From Turritopsis dohrnii (lineage: Eukaryota > Cnidaria > Hydrozoa > Anthoathecata > Oceaniidae): a DNA stretch of 64,000 bases. The stretch covers positions 620,001-684,000 of the forward strand of contig BQMF02000201.1 of the NCBI GenBank assembly GCA_027922465.2. Direction: 5' to 3'. Made by a program: the position numbers and the translations under genes. Shown here in pieces: positions 35,887 through 48,200 of the stretch (position 1 is the first letter of the stretch; each line of letters opens with the position of its first letter). The notes under the pieces are model-generated. The model did not search any database. It was not told where the DNA came from and was given only the letters and a program-made list of their open reading frames with translations.

Positions 35887-37565
35887 GTGACAGTTTATGG
35901 GAAAAGGATAACAATCGAAAAAGCGATTCTTTAAAATCGATTTTTAGCTGCAAAAAATCGATTCAAAATAATCGGAAAAGCGATTTCGAAATCGATTCAC
36001 TTGAATCGGAAAAGCGATTCACTAGAATCGGAAAATCGATTCATTAGAATCGAAAAAGCGATTCACTTGAATCGGAAAAGCGATTCACTTGAATTGGAAA
36101 AGCGATTCACTTGAATCGGAAAAGCGATTTCAAAAAATCGATTTGTAAGTCAGAAGTGATGTTAATTATAAGAATAAAGTTAATAAGTTAATAAGATTTT
36201 CATCATCGTAGATTCTCTATGTATCATAATAAAATAGAAGTATTAAACCTCAAATTATAAACAAGAACCAAATGGTGAAAAACGGCATTATAAAACTGGC
36301 GCAATAATACATAATAGATACAAAAACACCATCCATCTGGAAATAGATTTTTATTTTTAAGGCTGTTTTTGGAAAATTTAATGCGGAAAGAAACGGACGA
36401 ATACTACAGAAAGCCGTGATAGGATCTTTCGCTAATGTAAACGTAGCTTAATTAATAACCAGAATTTATAACAAAAGAAATATACTTGCATGAGCTGCAA
36501 ATAGACAGATGTGCGCCAAGAGAGAAAAAAAATCTTTTCGAAAAGAAAATGTAAATAAAAACTAAAAATCGTTGCTATCGCCATAATAAGATTATTTGTT
36601 TACATAGTAGATTCCATGTTTCATATATGTGACCGTCCAAGGGATTGTGATAACAAACGATATAAATAAAATAAAGTAACGGTATTTTGTTAGAAAGTAG
36701 GATTCACCTACTACTACGTTTCGTTTCGTTCAACGTCTATGTATGTATGTTTATATTTTTCATATTCCCATGCGCCAGTTTTCGAAGTTGGAACATAACC
36801 GGGAGTATTATATCTAATTGCTATTTTGCCAAATAAAAATAAAAAGTTTTTTTATTGATAAAGATGTCTACACACTCAAAAGATGTTGTTGTTATCGCGA
36901 CTTCAGCATTAATTTGAAAACTCAATGTGACGGATGTATAATTACAGGTAGCACGCGCTCGTGTTTAATAATGACTGAGTACCTGGTTCTTATTCACTAA
37001 GAGATAAAATAAACAACAGTTTGTTCTCAAGTTGCTACAAATAGAAACTGTCTGCTATAATTCTTTTTTTTGTTTAAGTTGTTCCACCCCTGTTCACATA
37101 ACAGAACATGGTTCACATTCAGTTTAAGAAAAAAGAAAAAAAAGTTTGTTTTAAAGTTATTACCAATAGAAACCGTCCCTTACAATTCTTTTTTGAGTTG
37201 TTCGATCGATATTTTGGTTTATTCCTTGGGGGAAATGTTTATCAGAATTTTAATCAACACTTGTGAGTGAGTGATATAGAATCAAAAAAGCGATTCATTA
37301 GAATCGGAAAAGCGATTCATTGGAATCGGAAAAGCGATTCATTAGAATCTAAAAAGCGATTCATTAGAATCTAAAAAGCGATTCATGTGAATCGGAAAAG
37401 CGATTCATGTGAATCGGAAAAGCGATTCATGTGAATCGGAAAAGCGATTATTTGAAGCTAAAAATCGATTTTAAAGAATCACTTTTTAGCTTCAAATAAT
37501 CGCTTAATCGATTAAGCGATTCAAATCGCTTTTTCGATTGTTATCCTTTTCCCATAAACCGTCAC
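35887..37565. mobile_element. 1.68-kb foldback element built of palindromic ~22-bp repeats
   Basis: Terminal inverted repeats GTGACAGTTTATGGGAAAAG and its inverse (one mismatch), extending through GATAACAATCGAAAAAGCGA. The target ATTT is duplicated (35883-35886 and 37566-37569). The paralogous copy near 60490 has one GTTT in the same context and no insertion. Inside both ends are tandem units GAATCGGAAAAGCGATTC plus 4-nt linkers (about 35995-36135 and 37280-37445), each itself a near-palindrome. The middle (36.2-37.2 kb) has no recognised gene. Confidence 0.85.
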
Positions 37566-37681
37566 ATTTCATCTGTCGAATCATCAAAAAGCTTGCAGAA
37601 AACAAAAACATTTTCCACTGCATTTGCACTGACTGAGAAAAAATGGCGTACCACTTCACTGAAGACTAGCCTCTATTCTTA

Positions 37682-38443
37682 AGGCTGAAATACAATGATC
37701 ATTGAAAAATGACAGTGTATATTCAGAAAAAAATGTCATTTTTTACACTCTCATTTTCAATGACATTGAAAAATGATAAGTTGAACATGTTCAACTTTTA
37801 ATTTTTCAATGTCATTTTTTTTCTATTGTTTCGAATCGAATCTATTGTTTTCGCGCACGTGTTCGTTGCACGCGATGTGATTTTAGACGCTATTAAAACG
37901 AAAACAACATTTTGAAGACTTTTACACGCGAAAATGAAGATGCAAGAAGCAACTGAAACATTTATTGAAATTTGGATGAGTCGACCAAGTTTTAATCGCA
38001 TGTAAATAGCTTTGCAAAATTCAGGGATGAACTGGGCCAATGTGCTTTAACTTGAACAGGGATTGGGTCTCGTATTTTTTTCGTAATATCACCGTCTATG
38101 AGATGAAGCAGCTCATCGAAAATATTCGGTGGCATTCTTAAAAATCTCGCATATTCTGCGATTTCCCCCACACGTAATTCATGCATGAAGGTATTTTAGA
38201 TGCCAAGTTCATTTCGTCTATTTAGCCATGCCTTTACCCATGCACTTCTTTTTTTTTGATTTTCTGCGTTCAACTCTCTTTTTTGATAAAATGTAAACAA
38301 CGACATCAGCTGCTGTTTCTTCTTCAGGGTCCATGTTTGTAATTTTCAATGAAAGTGTATTCGCGCCAAAATTTTAATTTCCAATGTCATTGGAATGTAT
38401 CATTGAAAAATGATCATTGAAAAATGATAGTGTATTTCAGCCT
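37682..38443 (-). mobile_element. PIF/Harbinger derivative with HARBI1-like fragment (copy 1)
   Basis: Ends AGGCTGAAATACA and TGTATTTCAGCCT, flanked by TTA on both sides; subterminal repeats of CATTGAAAAATGA. On the minus strand, 37992-38186 encodes LRVGEIAEYARFLRMPPNIF, DELLHLIDGDITKK, IPVQVKAHWPSSSLNF, which resembles the N-terminal region of HARBI1/ALP1-like transposases. The rest of the transposase is absent. Target duplication and protein agree on PIF/Harbinger. Confidence 0.8.
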
Positions 38444-38455
38444 TTAGCTACCTAA

Positions 38456-38624
38456 AGGCCGGTTTCCAGTTCATTCGCTGTGGTCGCACAACTGAGCGAA
38501 CAGCTTTTTCATTTCGCTCAGTAGTTCAAATGATTTGAACTACCAGGCGAATGAGATTGCGTCAGCCAGTCAAAAATCAGTTCGCTCGATTCGCGCGACT
38601 GTGCAACCAAGTGGAAACCCGCCT
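38456..38624. mobile_element. 169-bp MITE with TAA duplication
   Basis: Ends AGGCCGGTTTCCA and TGGAAACCCGCCT, flanked by TAA (38453-38455 and 38625-38627). GC-richer than its surroundings, with internal TTCGCTC words. No coding capacity. Confidence 0.75.
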
Positions 38625-38627
38625 TAA

Positions 38628-38996
38628 CTACGCCAAAGTTCAATGTGGAACGAGTAAAAGCCTTTACTCCAGTGTAAGGAGGAATCCAGGCTAGAACTGT
38701 GGACAAAAATTCTGGAATAACGGACGGAAGGACATACAAACGCTAATGAAAGATCAGCTGCTACTGCGCGCTGATCAATAATATCATTTGAGTAGTTCAA
38801 TAGATCATGGGATCCCTTCAATGGACAGAAAAATAAAAAGTAATTCAGTAACAACACCTAACTTGTTTAAAAATCTATAATATAAAGACACTGCCATAGC
38901 TGCAAGTATACAAGTGGAATTTGAAGATGAAATAAGCATTTGAAAGTTGATATAAGATTGCTGTATTGCAAATTATCAATGTGAATATTTTTTCAG
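38628..38996. other. sequence upstream of the first recognised host exon
   Basis: 38690-38780 is an inverted copy of 30640-30700. The rest is unrecognised and ends in a good polypyrimidine-AG acceptor (ATATTTTTTCAG) at 38996. Confidence 0.45.
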
Positions 38997-39269
38997 GCAT
39001 TCGGATGCTGGCTTATCATGCAGAGTTCGAATATTCTAGTGATTCTGCTAAAGGAAAAGAGTTCTATGAAAAGTTATTGCAATATGATACAGCAATGGTT
39101 AAAAGAAAATTTGCAACTTGTACTCGATCTGATAGACCTTTCCTTGACTGTATGATGCACATGCTAACTAATATGTCAGAGATGGAAAAAACAGATTTGG
39201 TTGCCACACTTAAGGCTGATTGTTCTATTGAGACTGAGAACTTGCAGGTTCATTCTTCAATCACAAAAG
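38997..39269 (+). CDS. exon A1: helical, possibly death-fold domain
   Basis: Acceptor TTTTTCAG at 38996 and donor AG|GTTTGT at 39270; phase 1 at both ends. It encodes about 91 residues (RMLAYHAEFEYSSDSAKGKE, FYEKLLQ, DRPFLDCMMHMLTNMSEMEK). It aligns with exon A2 (R-M-x-A-Y, S-x-G-K-x-F, DRPxLDCxMxxxTN). The pattern of short amphipathic helices suggests a DED/CARD-like death fold, but no diagnostic motif was seen. Alternation with death domains supports that reading only by association. Confidence 0.6.
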
Positions 39270-42200
39270 GTTTGTTAAGTTTACTTCAGAAAATCTATAA
39301 TAATTTTATCTATTTATAGTTTGTCTGTCCTGCAAAATTGTAGATTAACTTGCGTTATGAAATTGATTCACCATAAAGTCCACACAAAAAGTTTATATCG
39401 GTACAATGACAGTGTGAAAACCATTGCATTGTATTGATTGCAACGAGGTAACTATATCAAGAACCGAACAGTACTAACAACTGACGTTTTTTGTTGTTAG
39501 TGATGAGATAAGTGGGAAATCCAGAGAGTTATTGATAATGCTGAATCGTTAGGGGCGCCCAAAAAATGTGCCCAAAAAATTTAAGTTAAAGGTCTTTTTT
39601 AAGGGTTTGTTTGCTGATATAAAGTTATTTAAAATGTACTGTTTAAGTTATTTGACGAACGTATACAGTGTGTCTTAAAAAAAAAGTCGTCATCAAACTT
39701 GGAATGTGAATAACTTTTTATTTGTTGTTGTATATAATAAATTTGATTTTTATATCACTCAATAGAAGATTTTGTAAACCTTTCAAAAATTAAAGTTTGG
39801 AAAAAATCAGGGAAGAAGAAAAATCAGTTTTTGTCAATGATTCGCACTATTAACTTAAAAGTCCATTAACAGGTGAATGAAAAGAAATGATCTATTCAAG
39901 CAATGACAGTAATTTGGGAAATAATTTTCAAGCAAAACAAGTTTAATCGTTTAAGTGTTCAGGAAATGACTTTTTTTAAATATCAACGCGGGATCTAAGT
40001 GCAAAGATAAAACTAGGGGACATTCAATAATTACGTCACGTCAAATTTGCTGTTTTAGAACCACCCACCCCCCCTCACCACGCTCCGTCACGTTTGAATA
40101 TAAGACCCGTTTGCGTGACGTCACGCTTGGCAGAGACATACACCCCCAGAGACATACATTGAGTATGGACTTAGCATTTTAAAACAATCAGAGCGATTTC
40201 ATTAAGCTTCGTCATTAGTAAGGTGTTAATGGACTTTTATAAAGTTAATAGTGCGAATCGTTGATAAAAATTGATATTTCTTCTTCCCTGATATTTCTCA
40301 CCTTCCAAAACTTTTTTAAAAATATTTAGAAGTATCAAAAGTGTCGACTCTGATACAAGTTTAATCATACATTAATCATACATTTTTTCTGTGCTTCACT
40401 GAAAAAAAAACAAAACATTCGTTTGATTGTTTTAGTCAATCAATGGCAAGACACTTGACCACACTTTACGAAACTTCAAACTCTATGAAACTTCAATATA
40501 CTGCACTTATTGTTTCGGCCATGTAGACAAGGAAGTTAAGATTGAGAGAGTCGAGCTTTGCATTGGCGCTCAATCCTTGTGTTTGGGGTTCACAAGTTTA
40601 ACGTCCCCCACTTGTTTACATTCTAAAATTAAAGACAATGAACTTATTTCAAGGAATATAGGGTGTATCAGAGCTTTTACCTTCTAAAATTTTCTGTCCC
40701 CAACATCTTCAACAGCTTCAGGTGACACTAAACCATGCATTCAGTAAGAAAACGTTATGCCCAAAAAACTTCTGGATTCGGCGCCTATTCATTGTAGATC
40801 AGTTTGTTTGAGCTCTACAACATGGTGCTACTGAAATCTGAAAAGTATTTGATTTTTTCAGAATAAGAACAAACGAAATGAAGACATTCCTTGACTGTGG
40901 AGATACATTCCACCCTAACTTGTGTAGTGCGATATTTTCATTGTTTTCAACTGTTTTGGTGTGAATTTTTTAAACATCTTTCAAGTGTTATTTAAATTGT
41001 AGGTAGAAAACAATCCTAAAAGTTGCTTTTTAAAACTATTTGAACTAAGTTTAGCGTGACTGATGACAGAAAATTTTATTATTAGTGCTGTTAGTAACAA
41101 GCTTATCTTTTGCGGTTTGAAAGATGAGTGCTTATTAAATCCGTTTTTTTATTGTTAGATGAAGGAAAAGAATATCTCTTTGATGCAACCAACTGTAATA
41201 GAATCTTTAAAACAATTTGTGAAGAGGCTTCCGAGGAATGGAGATTGATTGGTCACTTTCTATTAGATTTTAATGTCATTCAAACTGTTAGCGCAGATTT
41301 TCCAGATAATGTGAAAAAAAGACTTCAAACCATATTAGAAAAGTGGCACCATTCTGCACCTGCAGAGAAGAGGACATGGTTGCATTTGAGATCAATACTG
41401 ATTTTCCTGAAAAAAGAAAATTTAGTATCAAAAGTTGAAAATGATGAAAAATATGAAGGTTGCCAGCAAGGTGTGATTTTATTAAATTTATTAGAAAAAA
41501 ATTCCAAACTATAAAATTGCCCAGCCGGCAAAATCGTCAAAAAGTCACTCTGACGGAGAGAATTTTTATTGAAATTGTGTGCAAATTTATATAGAAATGC
41601 ACTCCTTCGCAGAGATTTTTTAACAAATGTGCCAACTGGGTGTGTCCTTCAAGCATTACAAGTTGTTCAGTTAACGACTTTTTGAATTTTTATTTGGCTA
41701 GTAGTTGTTGAAAACGCTGAACCTATAAACTAATGTATGGTGGTGAAAGTTCTAAGATTATATCTCAATTTAGATTATCGAATGTTTGCCTACGTCATAG
41801 ACCAACATTTCTCTGGCAACCTGTCAGAAGGGAAAAAATTTTGCGAAAGACTTTTCCAGAATAAAATGAATGTTGGACGAAAATTTCAACTTCTTTCACA
41901 ATATGACAGACCTGTTTTGGACTGTGTCATGTACGTGATGACAAATTTTTCCAAAAAGAATGAGATGTATGACATTATTATGAAGGATCTTTCAATAAAA
42001 GATGTGCAACCTCCTCCATTTGATGAAAAAGGTTCGTGTAATATAAAGTTTCTATTTTAATCGAAATGCTTTGTTTACATATAGTTAAAAGTGGTTTATA
42101 CTCAATGAGCACCATTTTATTTTATGGTGTAATGTATTTAGAAATGTAAATGGGTGTTTATGTTTTGTTCTCCTCTTTGTTTGTCATGTTATGTCTACAG

Positions 42201-45200
42201 AGATTTAACATTTTACCATCCTCTCAGAATCCCCATGATCACAGCATCAGAAGTATATATGAGTGGTTAGCAGCAGTCCTATGTCAAGCTATGTTGATAA
42301 TCTTGTGAATCCCTCCAGTTCCTTGGAAATGGCTTTAGGGCACATTTTGTACTAATTCGATGGGTTCTCTTCATGAAACTGCTTCTCTACTATTCACCCC
42401 AGTGTGTGGCAGCACAAGGGCTTGAGATCAGAGGCCATAATTGACAGGATTAGGAACTTCGAGTTGAACAGTCAGGTTCATTCCATGTGGGGCATCAGTT
42501 ACTGCAGGAAGCTAGGGTGACATGGAGATTTTACGATGCCAATGAGAGCTGTCTCAACACTCAATTCTGCTTTATCTATCACGGTAGTGCAACAGCCTAA
42601 ATGAACATTTCTCCTCATGCGTAACCATCATCCATTTGTTTGTCATTTCATGTTCTGACATTTGGTTCCTGGCCGGTGGAGCACCTTAATGATCCTTTCG
42701 TTTCTTTTGTTCTAAATGGGTTCATGAAGAAAAACGCTACACTTATACACTTTATAAACTTTTTTTCATCCTCAAAGGGGTTTGATTCTTCTGCAGATTT
42801 AATGACACGTGATCTATTTAATGACACGTGATCTCTTCGTCAATTCCCAAGATTTCATTAGGTGAGTTCATTTGTGGGCCACGAAGACTGATCCATGTCA
42901 GATGTAGTTTCTCTCGTGGCCAGACACACCAGATGTCAAGACAATATTCATTCCACATAAGTGGAGCATCTTTCTGTTTCTTCTGCTGGATTTGCTGATG
43001 TAACTTTCTGATCCTGGTACATTGGTCCAGCTTTTGTTACCAGATGCTAGTATTTAGGGGAATTTGGGGCTGCATTAAGTTCAGTTGCTCTCCTTGTTGA
43101 GAGTTTAGTTGCTAAGTCATTCGAAAGTGTCCTGGTTGATGGGCTCACACAGGCTAAGTTTATTCACATTGTTGACAACTACATCAAAAAGCTGTCCTAC
43201 TTGACAGTTCAGGTTCAGTCTTAGTTCAGATGCACTCCTAATACCCCCAAAAACTCTGATCCTCAATTTTGTGTGTCTTATGCTGCCCTCTACCAGTTCA
43301 CTGCAAAAATATAGAAGCAGTAATGAAAATATTTTTTTACATAGTTCCACTTATATATTTTCAGGTATAGGTGATGATGAACAGCTCCATGATGAAAGTG
43401 AATGCACACAGATATTTGAAGCTATTTGTGAAGATGCTTGTGAGGAGTGGAGATATATATCCCATTTTCTCCTTGATTACCATGATATTCAAAGCATCTG
43501 TGTTGATTATCCAAATGATGTTAAACTAAGACTTCTAAAGATATTAGAAAGGTGGTTTGTATCTACAGCTCATGAAAAGAGAAGCTGGTTGTATTTGAGA
43601 TCAGTGCTGATTTATCTAAATAACCACGACTTGGTGGCGAAAATTCAGAAAGGTAAAAGAAAGGCTCAAACTGAACGAGGTATTAACTTTTTATGGCTGT
43701 TGTTTTGGAATAAAGAAATGTATTGAATAGTCTGTATTATTAGGATATTAGTACTTTGCTACATTTGAAAACCGTATAAAAGTGATTGTATATATCGAAA
43801 TATAATAGTATAATAGTATAATGCTGCATACGTCTTATGGAAATCAAGACTAAGATTTTAGATGAATCACGAATCAAGAAGTAGCTATGCGTGCCAATAT
43901 TATTTTTTTCAAATGCAGTAAAAAATCTTTTTAGACAATCTTAAATGCAACTCAATGATCTTTTTTTTTTAGATTTTAATGAGAACTTGTTCAGTATCTT
44001 CAGGTGAAACTTTTCTTCTTATATGAAAGTTTCATTATCAACTTTTAACTGATCTGTCATCATTGTATTTATTTTGAAATTATAGGAATAATGTCAGTTT
44101 CATGGAGAAGGAAAAGAAGAATCGATACAATGTGACAGTGTCTGCTACAGTTCCAGAAAAATGGTCAATAATTTATTCATCTATTGAATGTCTCAATGAG
44201 AAGAACATGTTCATGGATAAACAAAAAGTATTTGAGGAGATCACAAAAGAAGTTAGTGATCATTTAGATTGGTATGAGAAACATGTTGTTGCTGTTAATG
44301 TGTTGGAGATTATTGAGAAATACAAAGAAGATGGATACCACAACAAAGAACAATTCAAATTGGTATTAACTGCCATTGCTAACACCTTCCATTTTTGCAT
44401 CAAAATCCTAACAAAAGAAGAGATGACTGGTTTGTTTCATCTTAAAGACGAAAATCATCTTATATATCCAAGCCGTGTCCAAATATCAAGAGGTGTCATT
44501 GAAATGTATTTGATGGAAGGTGATATTATGCAACCATTACAAAATGTAAAAGGTAAGGCGATTTTAATTTTTGTTTTCATTCTCATTAAACTCTCATTTT
44601 TCTTTTACTTTTTCGATAATTTTCATTGAAAATTCATCAGGATGTCATGGTGTCAGTTTTGTGATTCTGTTTGCTGATAGCCAATCATATTCTTTTCTTT
44701 AGGTTGTGATGGCCAATCATATTCTTTTGTGATTCTGTTTGTTTGTTGATTTATTTGTTAAAGAAGGTCATACAATTGTGAAATAAGCAGTGATGTGGAC
44801 CTACTATAAAACAATATAATTACAAAAATATATGATAAAACTTCTAATAAGTATTCAGTTGTATTGTAGTATTGCCTAGTTTTAGAATGATATGTAATTT
44901 GCCAAAGACTTGACCTAGGCAATTTGAGAAACTTAAATTTCCAGAAATGAGAATTTGACATTTCAGGCGTTTGATTGAGTATTTACTTCAGAAAAAATTT
45001 AAAGAACTTAACATATGCGATAAAATAATATTAAATCTGTGTAAAAAAAGTAAAATATTTCGTAACTATTAAAACTATGAATAGCAAATAAGTATCAGGA
45101 GTTAAATTTAAATTGAAAGATGAGTTAGGGTAAGGGGTTTTGAATTTAATGTCATATGCCCACAAAAGTGTTCAACAAGGTTATCTTTGGTGATTGGATA

Positions 45201-48200
45201 ATTCATGTATGCTGTGTTTTCTGCATTTGAGAAGTAGTGGAGATGAAGTATAGTGATTCACAAGTCCAACGTCATCATGCTGATTTATTTTTCATTTCAG
45301 TGGCAAATTTGCAGGATGGCATTGTTGTAGAAGATTCCATTAATGTATGTTCCTTGGAAATTGATTGCTGTATATTTGAAGTTCCTACAAAATTTGCTCA
45401 ACACTGTGATACAGTGGTTTTAGAAACGATCCATGGTGGTAGTAATAACATAACAAGAGAAAAGATTGGCTTGTGGCAAACAGGGAAAGTAGAGACAGAC
45501 AGATATAATGGTTATGACTATATTCTTATCAAAGATTTAGACAACAGGACAATTTATAGATGTGTTTTAGAATATCAAGATAAAAGTGGTAACATCTATA
45601 AACTTTCTTCGAAAGAAGTTTCAATAATTGGTAAGAAAAAATTTACTTAAAAGGAAAGGAAAATTTTGGCCCTTCGGCAATACCATTTCACAAACTTTTC
45701 GAAATTTGAGATTTGCGTTATTGCTTAGTTTTGGCAAGGAGATGAAGAAATAAATATCTGTCTACGATAAAGTATTCTCCAAAAAAGATTTGAATTGAGG
45801 AAGAAAACAAATGATAAGTAAACCAACCAGCAAAACCAATAAATTATTTAATCTCAATGGCTGGGGAGCAAACGTTTCTTAATAGCAACAGCACTACATA
45901 GTAAACTTTCTACATAGTTTTTCTTTATTTGTTTACAGACAAACTTGTACATTCTCATAAATCATCAAGAGGTTACACCATCATTTCTCACAAAAGTATC
46001 GGAGCATTGCCTTCAGATAATGAATCAATAGAATTCCGAAGTAATTTCTGTTGCTTCCGTTCGACCGACCAGACAGAGGAAATGTCATCATCTCAATGGA
46101 TAGAGCAGTGTGACAACTATTTTCAATGTAATTTGATTAAAAACAACAAAGACTATTTTGAAGAATGGACAATCTTTCCAAGCATCTTCATGGACACTTC
46201 ACAAAATGCAACAAAAAAGGTGGCTGATTGCATGAGAGATGCACTCACAAAGTCAAAAAATGAATCTTCAGATCCTGTTGGTGGCTTGTTAATCATGGAG
46301 TATGACGGTCAGGAGCATAAAATGTTTATGTTGAATCGTAAAGTGAATGAAGAAGATCTAGAGTTCTCTAACCGCATCTTGGTATTCTATCAAAAGATGG
46401 GTGTCATTTTGAACATCAGAGTAGCTGAAGGTACAAGTGCAATGGTCATTTCTAATGAATTTACGAAGTGCTCCAAAGATATCAATAATCTGGCAACTAT
46501 TTTGGATTTTCTGACAGTTCAAGGAAAAATAGAATCTGCAATCACTCTGGCCACCTTTGTTGCTGCTCCCAACATTCATTCCAACGCATTAGAGACTCGC
46601 CTTTTCGAAAATAAACGACATTTAATTTGTGATAGATGTATATCAAGAGTGATAACAAAGGATCAGCTGATTGATAATGATAGCATGAAACAATGGCTTG
46701 AGAAAAACCTTCCTGGATTAGTAAAGAACGAACCAGAAAAGATTTGTTCACAGAAGGACTTTAAGCATGTCATTGCTCAAATTACTGGCTTCATTGCTAA
46801 CACTTCAATACCAACAGTAGCGAAACATTCCAATGACATCCATGAGCAGCTGATACATCTACAAGCAAATGACGAACAAATTCAAGCAGTTGTTGATCCT
46901 CGAAAGCATAAAGTCGTCACAGCAGCTTTTGGTTGTGGAAAAACTGTTGTTGGCACCTTACAATCTGAATTCTTGGCCCGAATCGCGGAGAAACCCACGA
47001 CAATATTTTATATCAGCTTCGATCCATACAGTTTAATTGACTATTACATTGATAAACATCTCAAAAGTTTGAAACTGCAGAATGTTGCGAGTGGATTAGT
47101 CAACTTACGAATTACGAATGTGTCTGTAGTTGCTGCTGAAATGAAAAAGAGGATCATTCCTCGTGTTTCAGATATTCTAGGATACATTGAAGATCAACAA
47201 AAGGAAACAGGCAGAATATGTCACATATGCATGGATGAACTTAACACATCTGTAATGAGTGAACTGGAAGTTGCAGCCATTAACAAAAAGCTTTCGTTCA
47301 TGAAAGATAACTTCGTCACAATCATTTTGCAGCCTTTTCAGCACGAACGATATGATATTAGTGGAAGATTCTTCAAAAAGAAAACCCTTGTTTCGAGAAC
47401 ACATGAGACTGAGCTTGATATGTCCTGCTTACAGCTAAAGAAAAACATGCGAAACTCTGTCAAGATTTCCAAACTGCTGGAGGTAAAGCGTAAATTGATC
47501 ATTTCTGATATGTTGTATAATAGTTTGCCTCTTCTCAGTAAATGACATGAAGGTCAAGTATCCTTATTGCTGCGGATTCTATTTAATTCAAAATTAATTT
47601 AAATTTGATCTGATTTTTATCTGAAAGGTTGCAAAGGATGTTATCAATGGTGAAGAAACACGATATTATCATGCTGCAAGTTCACCTGCAGTCCACAAGA
47701 ACATGTCTAGTCCAACAAATACTGAGGTCCAAACTACTGTAAAGGAGCTGGTAGGTTCAAAAGTTATTGAAGTGATTGAAAGGAATCTTTAAGGTGCATT
47801 CAGTTTTTCCGTTGCAATTTTAATTCTAAATTTCCTGTTTCAAGACGTTTCCTTTATTCATGCATGCAAGCAAGATATCCACATTCTTGAAGCCTAAGTT
47901 TATTTTATGAAATTTGTTGAAAATATACACATTATTTCAATAACATGCTCCTACACCACAGGGATTTTTCGAAGATTTCGTTCAAAGTGATGAGAGCAGC
48001 AACGAACAAAGTGATTGTGATAGTTTAAATGGTCAAGATGAAACACAAACACCTAATGAAAACATCTCACAAGGTACTTCAATTTCATCCGAAAATCTGC
48101 CCATCCCTTTGAAAAGTCAGGAGCATGTTCTGAAGCAGATGAGTGTCTTTGATACTAAACGATCAAGCGAAGGTTTATCAATAAAGTACTGTTTTGAAAA

